Source of the DNA: Eutrema japonicum
Taxonomy: Eukaryota; Streptophyta; Magnoliopsida; Brassicales; Brassicaceae
Length of the DNA stretch: 64,000 nt
Direction: 5' to 3'
Assembly: GCA_030161315.1 (NCBI GenBank)
Contig: BSQW01000001.1
Span: 34,160,288-34,224,287, forward strand
Shown: one piece after another, positions 1 through 10,009 of the stretch
How the letters are laid out: each line of letters begins with the position of its first letter
How positions within the stretch are numbered: the stretch's first letter is position 1
Notes under the pieces: generated by a model
The model's input: only the letters and a program-made list of their open reading frames with translations
Database searches by the model: none
Told to the model about the DNA's origin: nothing
Made by a program: the position numbers and the translations under genes

Positions 1-1537
1 AGTGTTGCCACGTTTGCAAAGCTCGCACCAAAGCGTAGAGCTCTTTATCGTACGTCGGGCAATTCAAGGTGGCTCCTCCAAGTTTTTCGCTAAAGTAAGC
101 GATTGTTCTCTTCTCCTGCATAAGAACAGCACCGATACCTATACCAGAGGCAACACATTCAATTTCAAAAGTTTTCAAAAAATTAGGTAAGGAAAGAAGT
201 GGTGCGTTTGTGAGCTTGTATTTCAAAGCTTGGAAGGCGGTTTCTTGTGCTTCTTCCCACTTGAATCCTACGTCTTTCTTGATAACTTCGGTTAGAGGTG
301 CGGCCAAGGTACTTGAATCCTTCACAAAACGTCGGTAAAATCCCGCAAGTCCATGGAAACTCCTCACTTCGCCAACGGACTTTGGACTAGGCCAAACGCG
401 GATCGCCTTCACCTTTTCTTCGTCGACTTTGATTCCCTGGGCAATTAAAACAAAACCTAGAAAAACGAAGTTATCTGTGCAAAAGGTGCACTTCTTCAAA
501 TTTTCCAAAAGTTTTTCTTTCCTAAGAACATCCAAAACGACCCTAACATGCGTAACATGCTCATCTATGTTCTTGCTATATACTAGGATATCATCAAAGT
601 ATACAACGACCAAGACTCCTATAAATGATTGAAAGATATGGTTCATTAGCCTCATGAATGTACTAGGTGCATTAGTTAACCCGAAAGGCATCACTAACCA
701 TTCATACAACCCATGCTTAGTTTTAAATACCGTTTTCCACTCATCCCCATCTTTCATCTTAATTTGATGATATCCACTTTTAAGATCAATTTTAGAAAAC
801 ATGCAAGACCCATAGAGTTCATCTAGCATATCATCTAAACGAGGAATAGGATGGCGATACTTTACAGTGATATTATTTATGGCGCGGCAATGGACGCACA
901 TACGCCACGTTCCGTCCTTCTTCGGAACAAATAAAACCTGCACCGCACAAGGACTCATGCTCTCGCGGATATGTCCTTTCTCCATAAGCTCTGTGACCTG
1001 TCTTTGAAGTTCCTTAGTCTCCACGGGATTAGTCCTATATGCTGGTCGGTTCGGGAGAGCAGCCCCGGGAACAAAATCGATTTGATGTTCAATTCCCCGG
1101 ACAGGCGGTAAACCGTGCAGATTGTCGTCGGGAAAAACGTCTTCAAAATCCTGTAAAACTGAAATTATCTTGCTCGGGAGCTCCGGCTCAAGATCAGTAT
1201 AACTCATAAGAGTTTCTCTAAACATAAGAACAATGAAATATGTTTTTGTAAACAAAGCTTGCTTGATCTCGCTAGATCTCGCAAAAAGAGTAGAATTCCT
1301 TACGGTTTTTGGCTCCACGGAATTTCTGGAATTTGTGTCGCCTTTAGCCTCAGACTCCTTCTTCATATCACGGATTTTCTGGTCTTGATAAATTTCGAGA
1401 GGTGACATAGGAACTAAGACCACGTTTTGCCCCTTGTATGCGAAAGAGTGCTTATTCGTAAGACCGTCATGAGTAACCTTGCGGTCAAATTGCCAAGGTC
1501 GTCCCAACAATATATGCCCAGCCTCCATAGTAATACA
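1..1537 (-). pseudogene. Ty3/gypsy pol fragment: protease end, reverse transcriptase, RNase H start
   Basis: Read on the minus strand, this begins with the end of a retropepsin domain (GHILLGRPWQFDR near 1480-1520). A linker follows, then a gypsy reverse transcriptase with KIDLKSGYHQI (about 765-800), MPFGLTNAPSTFMRLMN (about 650-700) and the catalytic YFDDILVYS (572-600). An RNase H start (AVLMQEKRTIAYFSEKLGG, near 70-125) runs off the window edge. The product would copy element RNA into DNA inside virus-like particles. I saw no stop in roughly 500 codons. The usual RNase H CDASGIG motif reads CVASGIG near 145-160, so the first catalytic Asp is lost. No gag precedes it: at 1537 the frame joins an LTR fragment. 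Integrase, if present, lies outside the window. Confidence 0.9.
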
Positions 1538-1540
1538 CCC

Positions 1541-2398
1541 CTAGTCCACGGGATCTTCTCAAAGGAGCGTTAAAGAATGGATAATCCTTGAATCTTGGAT
1601 TCAAGGCGATGGAATCGTAACCCCGGAACGTGGAGCAGGCTCGAAGGCGTGGGAATCCACCCGAAAATCCTTCCAACACTCAGTTCGCTATTGACGCTCA
1701 CGACACGAGGATTGGTAGAGTGGCTGCCCACAAAGAGAGGCGAAAATCTCTTTGATAAACCGAAATCGAATTCCTTAGAAATCCACTAAGAAAAATCGAA
1801 AGAGAGAAAAGAGATTTTTATTTGATAATTGTTGAGAGATCAACAATGATCTCAAAGAGTTTAAATAAACAAAGGAGTTCAAAGGGCAAAAACCCTTCTC
1901 GAAAATTAAAAGGGAATTCTCGAAAATGACAAAAGAAATAAAAGAGAGTTTGAATGAAAAGACATTGACTTTGAATAATGATATGCGAAATGCCCCTTGG
2001 TCTTCTTGGTCGAAAATGTGAAGAGATAATGGGCTGGATTTGGGCTTGGGGAAGAGGTGCCAAGGCCTCGTTAAAAACCTTGTCACGTAAAACCCAATGG
2101 ATAAAAACCGTGACTAAGGAAAAGAGCACACTTGGGCTTGAATCAAAACCAATGCGGTTAGAAACACCTCTTCTTTAGCACCCAAATATAGTGAACTATC
2201 TTGTACTCGGTGAATGAGTCATCCTAGTGCTTCCTTGAGTTTCCTCGCCTTAGCTCTCGTCATAGGTCCTTCCGGAACATGCAAAGCTTCCTCGGGTTCA
2301 AGCTCCTCCTCGGCAAATGTCTCCTCGGAAAGTTCCCCCTCGGAAAGCTTTCCCCGGCTAAGTGATTAACCTCCGTTGAGCCGTCTAGGATCATATAA
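1541..2398 (-). repeat. LTR fragment related to the LTR of element B
   Basis: On the minus strand this begins TTATATGATCC at 2398, the same start as the 5' LTR at 13413. It also shares the motif around 2060-2110 (ATGGGTTTTACGTGACAAGG, then TTTTTAACGAGGC) with 21550-21590 and 25665-25700. The order of U-rich stretches is the same as well. The end of the LTR is missing: near 1541 it runs straight into protease-RT, so LTR end, primer site and gag have been deleted. A stretch at about 2215-2340 would encode a GPMTRARAKRL-like peptide, typical of gypsy polyprotein C-termini. Whether that part is LTR or pol tail is unclear. It interrupts the gag that resumes at 2399. Confidence 0.6.
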
Positions 2399-3017
2399 CT
2401 TCCCCACCAAGAGAGTATGGGAAAAGCTTGCAGAAAAGGTAATCATAGGACACTCCATTGCTTTTGATGCTAGTGACCAAGTCCTCGAACCTCTCAATAT
2501 GATCAATGGGATGTTCGCTGGAAAGACCATGAAAAGGGTGCTGTCCCACAAGAGTGTAGTATGCAGGTTTCAGCTCAAAGTCATTCCTTGAAAAAGCAGG
2601 AGGACGGATCGCTGATCAGTTTGCGTAAAACTCGTCAGGCCTGTTGCACTCACCAATTGTTCTACCACGATTAACCACAACATTCCCAGCATTCACAGCG
2701 TTCGCGTTCCCAGCAACATTCCCAAAGACATTCCCAGCGACAACAGGAGCAGGTGGAATGATGTTCCCCTCTCCATCCAGACGTTGTCCTCTCTCATTGA
2801 ACAACCGACCCTCTTGGTCTCTGTAAGCATCAGCTGCATCTTGAACCAACTCCTCTCGATTGTTGTTCATCTTTGCTGGCTTCTTTGCTCTTCTGTTTGT
2901 GAGTTCCAAAAGTGCTAGTTGCTCGAGTGACAGATCAACTAGCTGAGTGCTCTTGCTCTTTCTGGTTTCACGATTAGGCAAACACCTGAAAACAAGAGTC
3001 AAGAACGTAAGTAACAA
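2399..3017 (-). pseudogene. Athila-like gag fragment
   Basis: The minus-strand reading starts just inside the primer site and encodes an N-terminal gag region (STQLVDLSLEQLALLELTNR). It is closely similar to the start of the plus-strand gag at 5651. After CNRPDEFYAN there is an in-frame stop at about 2616. The same frame then resumes with the capsid-like core (RNDFELKP, HPFHGLSSEHP, LFCKLFPYSLGGE) until 2399, where an LTR fragment interrupts it. Gag would form the cytoplasmic particle that packages element RNA. It is a remnant with no downstream protease or pol. Confidence 0.75.
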
Positions 3018-3168
3018 AAAACGTGATGAGTATCGACCGATACCAAGTGGTGCCGATCGATATCAACAAAAAGAGAACGGCGAGTATCGACCGATACTAG
3101 GTAGTATCGATCGATACCGACGAGCTTAGTCGAAATTTTCAGAATAAAATATAATGGCGAATTGAGTC

Positions 3169-3184
3169 CCCGGCAACGACGCCA
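3169..3184 (-). other. Primer binding site, tRNA-Asp type
   Basis: On the minus strand this reads TGGCGTCGTTGCCGGG, four bases inside the LTR end at 3189. It is one base different from the site at 5440-5455. This is the standard position and tRNA-Asp-like sequence of the Athila minus-strand primer site. Confidence 0.75.
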
Positions 3185-3188
3185 AATT

Positions 3189-4160
3189 TGATATGCTCAA
3201 ATTAATACCTTAAAAGTACTAAGCAGTAATTGCATTATAGTAGGAGTCGAACACAAGGACTCAAAGAAACACACAATATATTATATAGGTGAGATTTATG
3301 CTAAGCGATCAATGGTATTGAAAACAAAGCGTAAATTAAAACGGTTGTAAATTCAATTGGTAGAAAGCTAGGTTCAGGATATTTCTCAAGAAATCAATTA
3401 ATGCAGATAAACTAACTAACATGATTCAGATTTAGCACGGTTCTTGAACTCAAATCACTAAGATATAATTAACCAACTTCCGCTGCGAAAACTATAAAAA
3501 TCTAAATCCTAGGAATTCCAAATTCCTTTGTGAATCCTAAAGTCTAAACCAGCTTTTTAATTCAGGTTTGATTTGTTCACAAAACAACTAAACCAAATTA
3601 CTTTGCAAATAGTTATTTTGCTCACCCTAGGTTCTATCAGGTAATTAATTGTACTTCCGCGCCCAATCAATTATCCTAAGATCTAAGTTCTAGGTGATCA
3701 ATCTAGAATTAGCTTATGCAAACAACCTATGGTGAAGAACTAATTCAGATGGTGCATCCTAATAACTAATCAATCTAGCATTCAAAGATAACCCTTATGA
3801 AAACCCTAAACCTAACAATCTAGCATTCAGAGATAACCCTTATGACAACCCTAAACCTAACAAGAGATCTACTCAGACATGGAAATTGAAGCAATAAACA
3901 TGTTTGAATAAATCATCAAATAAATCAGAAAGAGTAACAAGAGGGTTCGAAATCTTCTCTCTGACGAACAGAGTTTCAGACTTGTCTCCCTTCAAAAAGC
4001 TCTCTCACAAAACCAAAGTAAAATAAAGCATAGCCATTAAAGTGGCTGTAAAATCCTATTAAATAACCTAAATCACGTTTTGGGGATTCTTGTAAATAAT
4101 GAAGTCTTCTGAGCAATGTTGCAATTCTTCAACTCTTGGAAAAGTCGCGGGTTGTGTCTG
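3189..4160 (-). repeat. Truncated Athila-like LTR, reverse orientation
   Basis: This is the inverted counterpart of the LTR at 4307-5435. It begins TGATATGCTCAAATTAATACC and shares the ordered blocks with TTCTTGAACTCAAATCACTAAG, the repeated CAAATCTCTTTGCGAAT-like segments and the promoter-proximal AGAATTGCAG region near 4115-4125. The 5' end of the LTR (about 150 bp) is missing. The sequence beyond roughly 4160-4185 instead belongs to element A. A local duplication of about 50 bp (TCTAGCATTCA(A/G)AGATAACCC) occurs at 3775-3860. Confidence 0.75.
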
Positions 4161-4306
4161 CCTCTGTGAGTATCGAGCGATTGGTAAAATCCTTGGGGCG
4201 CCCTCTGCATTTGACCTTGTACTCAATCATCCTTTCTTCATGTTTCCATGGGATGAGAGTCACGATCGAAGGTTGGTCTAGCGAGGGTCCAATCCCCTTG
4301 AGCATG
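4160..4306 (-). pseudogene. Distal coding remnant of element A, cut off by the 4307-11136 insertion
   Basis: The minus-strand translation contains MIEYKVKCRGRPKDF, matching the region just after the protease of the plus-strand Athila-like element (SIEYKVKCKGGSKPF near 8490-8530). It is continuous in sense with the minus-strand protease region at 11137 and above once the intervening element and one copy of its gcatg target duplication are removed. Where this remnant meets the LTR at about 4160 I cannot place exactly. Confidence 0.6.
4302..4306. other. Target-site duplication (gcatg), left copy
   Basis: The five bases gcatg immediately precede the LTR that starts at 4307. The same gcatg occurs at 11137-11141, directly after the LTR ending at 11136. 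Confidence 0.9.
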
Positions 4307-5435
4307 TGATATATCATGGTTTTTACCTCTTTTAGGCCATGATATAAGTCTTTTTTATAGAGTCTTTCAGCTATTTCGTAGTATTTTAGAGTCTTTTACA
4401 GGCTTAACACGTTTGGAGCATAATTGGAGATATTGGAACTTTCTGGAGCATTTTGGAGCGAACTTGAAGTCTGATGACTAAGTGCCCGATCTGAGCGACA
4501 AGCATCGATCGATACCCCCTGGTATCGATCGACACCCATCGAGGGATCACGGGCCGCGACTTTTTATGAAGTTTGAAGAATTGCAGATCTTGCCCAGAAG
4601 ACTTTGATATTTAAAAGAAGACCCCAATTCGTGTTTAGGCAATTTAATTAGGATTTACAGCCACTTTGTAGGCTATGCTTTATTTTCTATACTTTGATTT
4701 TACTTTTGGTTTTGGAGAGACAACTCTGAACTCCTGTTTTTATTGATTTCTTTGATGATCTATTCAATCATGTTGCTTTCAATTTCCATGTCTGAGTAGA
4801 TCCACTTTAGGTTCAGGGTTCTCATAAGGATTTCTTTGAATGCTAGGTTGATTAGTTATTAGGATTCATCAACTGAATTAGTTCTTCGCCTTAGGTTGTG
4901 TTCAAAGCTAATTCTAGGTTGACGAATCTGTAACTTAGATCTTAGGATAATTGATTAGGCACGACAGTGCGATTAATTACCTGATAGAACCTTAGGTGAG
5001 CAAATTGATTATTCGCAAAGAGATTTGGTTTAATTTATTTGTGAACATATCAAACCTGAACCTTAAAGCTGATTTATACTTTAGGATTCGCAAAGAGATT
5101 TGGTATTCCTAGGATTTAGATATAGATAATTCTCGCAACGACAGTTGGTTAATTATACTTTAGTGATTTGAGTTCAAGAACAGTGCGTAATCTGAATCAT
5201 GTTAGTTAGTTTATCTGCATTCAATGATTTCCTGAGAAATACACTGAGCCTATCTTTCTCCAATTGAATTACAACTCTTTCAATTTCTGCAGTGCTTTCA
5301 ATTACATCTTTTGGCTTGGCTTAATTCGATACTATATAATCTATTGTGTGATCTCTGTGAGTCTTTGTGGTTCGACCCCTAACTATACTATAACTACTGC
5401 TTTAGTACTTTTAGGGTATTAATTTGAGCATATCA
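4307..5435 (+). repeat. 5' LTR of the Athila-like element
   Basis: It starts TGATATATCA and ends TATCA, preceded by the gcatg target duplication and followed four bases later by the primer site. It contains the palindrome ATCGATCGATACC twice near 4505-4535 and several CGCAAAGAGATTTGG repeats. Related LTRs in this window are at 10010-11136, 46281-47447, 3189-4160 (inverted) and 63434-64000 (inverted). Confidence 0.92.
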
Positions 5436-5439
5436 AATT

Positions 5440-5455
5440 TGGCGCCGTTGCCGGG
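5440..5455 (+). other. Primer binding site, tRNA-Asp type
   Basis: TGGCGCCGTTGCCGGG lies four bases after the LTR end. This matches the primer site known for Athila elements, complementary to the 3' end of tRNA-Asp. Confidence 0.85.
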
Positions 5456-5650
5456 TACTCAATTTCGCCTTTAGATTTTAGCTGTCGAGTTTCGACTAAG
5501 TTCGTCGGTATCGATCAATACTACCTAGTATCGGTCGATACTTAGGCGATTTGTTTGTTGATATCGATCGACACCACTTGGTATCGATCGATACTCAACG
5601 TCTTTTTTTGGTTACTTACGTGCCTTGTCTAATGTTTTGTTTTCAGGTGT

Positions 5651-6880
5651 ATGCATGTTCGTGAAACCAGAAGCAACAAGAGCACTCAGCTAGTTGAACT
5701 GTCACTGGAACAACTAGCACCTGTGGAACGAACAAACAGGAAGACAAAGCAAACATCAGGGATGAACAACCCAGTGGTTTTAAGAGCAGATGAAGCTGGA
5801 GTCTTGAGAGACCAAGAGGGTCAAGTGTGCAATGATAGAGGGCAGCGACTTGATGAATCTGGAAACGTCATTGTTCCTCCTGCTGTTGTTGGTCAGATTG
5901 TCGCGCCAGCTGTGCAAGCCAACGTTGGGAATGCTGGAGTTGATCGAGCCAGGACACTTGGTGAGCACAACAGACCTGATCAGTTCTATGCCAATCGATC
6001 TGCGATTCGCATCCCAACTTTTCAGAGGAATGACTTCGAGCTGAAGCCTGTGTACTATGCTCTCGTGACTCAGAGACCTTTCCATGGTTTATCTCATGAA
6101 CATCCCATGGATCGTATCGAGAGGTTCGAGGATTTGGTCACTGGTATGAAGTACAATGGAGTGCCCAATGAGTTCCTCTTCTGCAAACTTTTCTGATACT
6201 CTCGTAGTGGGGATGCTGCTTATTGGCTGAAGCAGTTGGCTCCTGGTTCGCTAACTACATTGGATGAGACAAAGAATGTATTCCTGTGCAATTTCTATGA
6301 TGATGCGAGATCCGAAGAGCTCAGGAACAAAATTTCCCAGTTTTCTCAAGGTCCAATCGAGGCACTCAAAGCAGCTTGGATTCGTTTCAAGTCATATCAG
6401 AGGGATTGTCCGCACCATGGGTTCAATCAGGTTCAGCTGCTGGATACTTTCTACAGAGGAATTGATTGGAGGTACCAGATGGCTTTGGATACTGTGAGTA
6501 ATGGGAACTTCAACACTAGGTATCCAGATAATGCAGTTGTGTTGATTGAGAACTTGGCGTCTAGCAATAGCACCAAGAATGCTGATTTCGAGCGGAAGAA
6601 GCAGGCTGTAGGAATTGATGGATCGCAGATTTCTGAAGTTCAGGCCAAGCTGTATTTCCTGATCGGAAAGTCGAAGAAGACTGTACACTTTGCTGATGGA
6701 GTCGATAATATCGGTGGAGCTGAAGTGGAGGATGTTAACTTTGTTGGTGGTTCTGGATTTCAGTGTCAGCAATTTGGGTACAACAACAACCGTAACTTCA
6801 ACAACAACACTCGCAATTTTGGGATTCTTCATACCAACCCATCTCTCCAAAAACAATGGAGAATAAGATGGAATCCATGA
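5651..6880 (+). pseudogene. Athila-like gag
   Basis: An ATG at 5651 follows a possible splice acceptor (TTTTCAG, about 5640-5646). The N-terminal part contains STQLVELSLEQLAP. The capsid-like domain runs from about 6000 (FELKPVYYALV, HPMDRIERFEDLV, GDAAYWLKQL, NKISQFSQGPIEALKAAW, CPHHGFNQVQLLDTFYRG, MALDTVSNGNF). A TGA at 6194-6196 interrupts the frame inside the LFPYSL-type motif, and the same frame then continues to 6880. A frameshift follows in the Gln/Asn-rich linker. Gag would assemble the retrotransposon particle. The stop and the shift make it non-functional unless suppressed. Confidence 0.85.
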
Positions 6881-6909
6881 TGGAACAGATTCTTCAGGGA
6901 TAACATAAG

Positions 6910-8785
6910 TTGCAGGGGGATTTCAATGGGAAGTTCGACTCTTTGTACATCGATCTTAATGGAAAAATCGAAGCCATCACTCTTAGCCAGAGGAAGCTCG
7001 AAACTCAGGTTGCTCAGACAGCATCAGCTGTGAAGAGGCATGAAGGTTTTCTTCCAGGGAAAACTGAGAACCCAAGAGCACATGTCAATGCAATCACCAT
7101 AGGGAGTGCTAAAGAAGCCACTGCAGTGGTAGAAAAGGGTTTTGATGCAGGAATTTTTGACGATGCTGTTGAAGATGACGACTGGGATTCTGAAATCGCC
7201 CAGGTATCGATCGATACCAGCCAGTATCGATCGATACCAGTCCAGACATCTGCACGAGTGAATCCAAAATCACATGTATCGATCGATACCCCTTCTGTAT
7301 CGATCGATACCGAGACGCAGGTCGAGAAAGAGTCTGAAATTGTCAAGAATAGGGTGTATATACCCAAGATACCTTATCCTATGCCTGATATTATGACAAG
7401 GAATGAATGGGAAGACGCCATATACAAAGCTTTGTTGGATAAATCGGTTGTGGAGCCTTCTTTTGATGATGATATATTTGCCAGGGACGATTCAAGAACG
7501 AGAGTATCGATCGATACCATACATGGTGTCGATCGATACTATACCTGGTGTCGATCGATACCCCTCGCAGATCGAGCCAGAAACTATGAAAACGCCTGAG
7601 TTGATTGATGAAAGAGTTCGCAAGCCCAATAAGCTAAATTCTATTCCTCAACATCTCAGAGACCCCATCACTCCAAAGCAGCTGCTTGGCTTTGAGAAGA
7701 TAGTACGAAGGATACCCCACTCGTTCACTTTTGAAGAAGCTCTAGAGGGCTGGCCTCTGCTAAGTCACTTCAAAGATTGCAGAGAAACTCTGGAAGAGAT
7801 CGAAGTACTCTTTATCGAGGCAAGACGCAAGTCACTACTGCTGCGGCAGTTGACACAGAGGGAAGACCCAGGGAAATTCGCAGTTCCATGCTCTATCTCA
7901 GGAGTTGAATTCGATGCGTCTCTCGTTGACTCAGGGTCTAGCGTCAATGTGATATCAAGGGAAATTGCTGAACGATTGAAGGCTGATATAAGACCCCCTA
8001 CTATGTTTCTCACGTTTGCGAACTCCTCCACCTCACCTCCATACGGTACTATCCATGCTTTGCCTGTTAAAGTAGGAGATTGTCTAGTGCCCACTGATTT
8101 TCAGGTTGTGGAGATGAGCGAAGGATCTGAGGTTTCTCTGCTCCTGTGACGACCGTTTATGGCTACTACTGGCGTGATCATAGACACACCTAATAAGAGA
8201 CTCTCTTTCTCTTACATTGACGGAGATGTCTACTATGATGCCATTCCCCCTAGAGGTGCTCCCACTCATGTCTCTTGCTTCACTGTTGTTACAGGAAAGT
8301 CGCTAGCAGTTGATCTTTTGGAAGAGCCTCCTGACATGCCTATTGGCACAGACGTCTCGATTGAACCGCCCAGCGTCCCCAAGGAAGTTGTCAAGAAGGC
8401 TAACGCAACAAAGAAGAAGGTGAAGAGCAAAAGAGTCGAGAAACCCCATGTCACTTTGACCCCTCAGAACTGTGATGGAAATTCGATTGAGTACAAGGTG
8501 AAGTGCAAAGGAGGCTCGAAACCATTCTCTAAGGCTAGAGTTCTTCTTACTTCTGAGCTAAAAGAGAAAGGAAAAGAGTTTGTGGAGAGCATGTTGAGCA
8601 AAACTCTGAAGATAGCAATGTCAAGTTGTGGAGCCTGTTTTGGTGCAAGCTCCCATTCTTATCCTGGGAGCGTTACAGTCAAGTTAATGACGTTAAACGA
8701 GCGCTTGGTGGGAGGCAACCCACTGGTGAGTCTGCTTTTGAGTCATTTTCTGTTTATTTTTCGTTCTGTGTTTGTGTCAGGATAA
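6910..8785 (+). pseudogene. gag C-terminal region and aspartic protease of the Athila-like element
   Basis: Several frames carry this region. From 6910 a coiled linker (GKIEAITLSQRKLETQVAQ) leads to an acidic stretch. A run of SIDT, VDRY and YRSIP peptides at 7200-7570 is encoded by repeats of the palindrome TATCGATCGATA. Further on come PQHLRDPITPKQ, the protease motif LVDSGSSVNVIS (about 7925-7960) and its C-terminal part (KVGDCLVPTDFQVVEM). A TGA at 8147-8149 breaks the conserved GRPFMAT motif, after which RPFMATTGVIIDTPNKRLSF resumes in frame. It would cleave the gag polyprotein. No reverse transcriptase follows. Confidence 0.8.
7201..7565 (+). repeat. Cluster of TATCGATCGATA palindromes inside coding sequence
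   Basis: Seven copies of GTATCGATCGATAC or a one-base variant lie at about 7203, 7226, 7277, 7297, 7503, 7528 and 7550. They are irregularly spaced within the gag-protease linker. Because the word is self-complementary it reads SIDT, DRY or RSIP depending on frame. The same word occurs in non-coding parts of the element (leader, 3' region, LTRs). Confidence 0.85.
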
Positions 8786-10009
8786 AAAAGGAGCAAAACT
8801 CGAAATCGCCTCAGTGTCGATCGATACCCTACGCGAATGGAAAAGTTCATCAAGTCGATTTAAGCCTGGTATTGATCGATACCAGGCTGTGTGTCGATCG
8901 ATACTCGATGTTCCAGCAAGGTAACTTCTAGTTTTTCCCAATTTTATTATGTTCTTTTGTTTTCTTTCACTGACTCTAGGCTAGATAACATTGGGGACAG
9001 TGTTGTTCAAGTCTGGGGGAGGTGTCTGCTGACATTGTGTTTGTTTTTCTTAGAGTCAGTTGTTTTATCGAGTCATTCGTTGTTTTATTGAGTCAAAACT
9101 TGTTGGAGATGATGATCATGTGCTTGAATTGTTGTTTTGATTTTGTTTTTGAGTGCACAGTGTTACAGGATCAGCTCTAGATCGACTAATGAAAAATCCA
9201 AAGACTGACCAGTTGACCAGAAAACATCCATGTCTCCAGCAGAGTTCTTCTGAAACCTGAGCCAAATTGTTGCACTTCATCGATGTGGTTATTGTTTTTA
9301 GAGCTTGATTCATCATTCATATATGATAAAGGAACCCATATGTTTAGAGTAATGGTATCTCTCTCCCCTGTTATAAGTTGATAAATAAGAGCATAAAAGA
9401 TGAGATGATTTTCTTCTGAGTAGAGGATTAGGAAAATTTCCAGCGATCCCATTATTCTACATAAGATGGAATGATCACATAAAGGTTGAAAGCGAGGTTA
9501 GGAAAATTTCCCGTGATACCACTATTTGCCTAAACCTTTGATACATAGAGAGGAAAGAACTGGGGATTCGGTGGCAAACACCATCAATACTCGCGTTCCG
9601 GACCTTGATATGTATATGCAGATCTAAAAAAAAAGAGAACATAATAAGAAATAAGTCTGGGGGAGAGAAATTGATACAAAAAGTGTGAAAAAGGGTGGTT
9701 CCTTGTTATGATATTGCATGGTAAAGAATCTAGAAGGTTCTTGAACTTTGGCTGCAGCGATGAAACTGGTGATGAGGGCTTTATTTGAAAAATGCTGCGA
9801 GATAATGTGTGGAGTCTGAAAAAGCTGCGAATGTCTACGGAGAAGTACATGGTGGTTAGATCAAAAGCTGGTTAGGTGACATTTGGGTACTTGGGAAAAG
9901 GATTTCTGCGATTGTTCATGAACAGGTGAGTCTCCGTGTTTTCAAACCTCTTTCTCTGGTTTAGTCTTCTATTTGCTTGAGGGCAAGCAAAGGCTAAGTC
10001 TGGGGGTGT
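8786..10009 (+). other. Non-coding 3' region of the Athila-like element with polypurine tracts
   Basis: No gene is visible here. It contains three more palindrome copies (about 8816, 8874, 8895). Three purine runs share AAGTCTGGGGG: near 9008, 9652 and 9995. Only the last abuts the LTR at 10010 and would be the working polypurine tract. A sentence-like repeat (TAGGAAAATTTCC(A/C)G(C/T)GAT) occurs at 9429 and 9499. Confidence 0.7.

Noticed and set aside
7201..7565. Repeated short palindromes as a possible CRISPR array or satellite
   Set aside because: Spacing is irregular, the repeats sit in a gag-protease reading frame, and the sequence is clearly from a plant retroelement.
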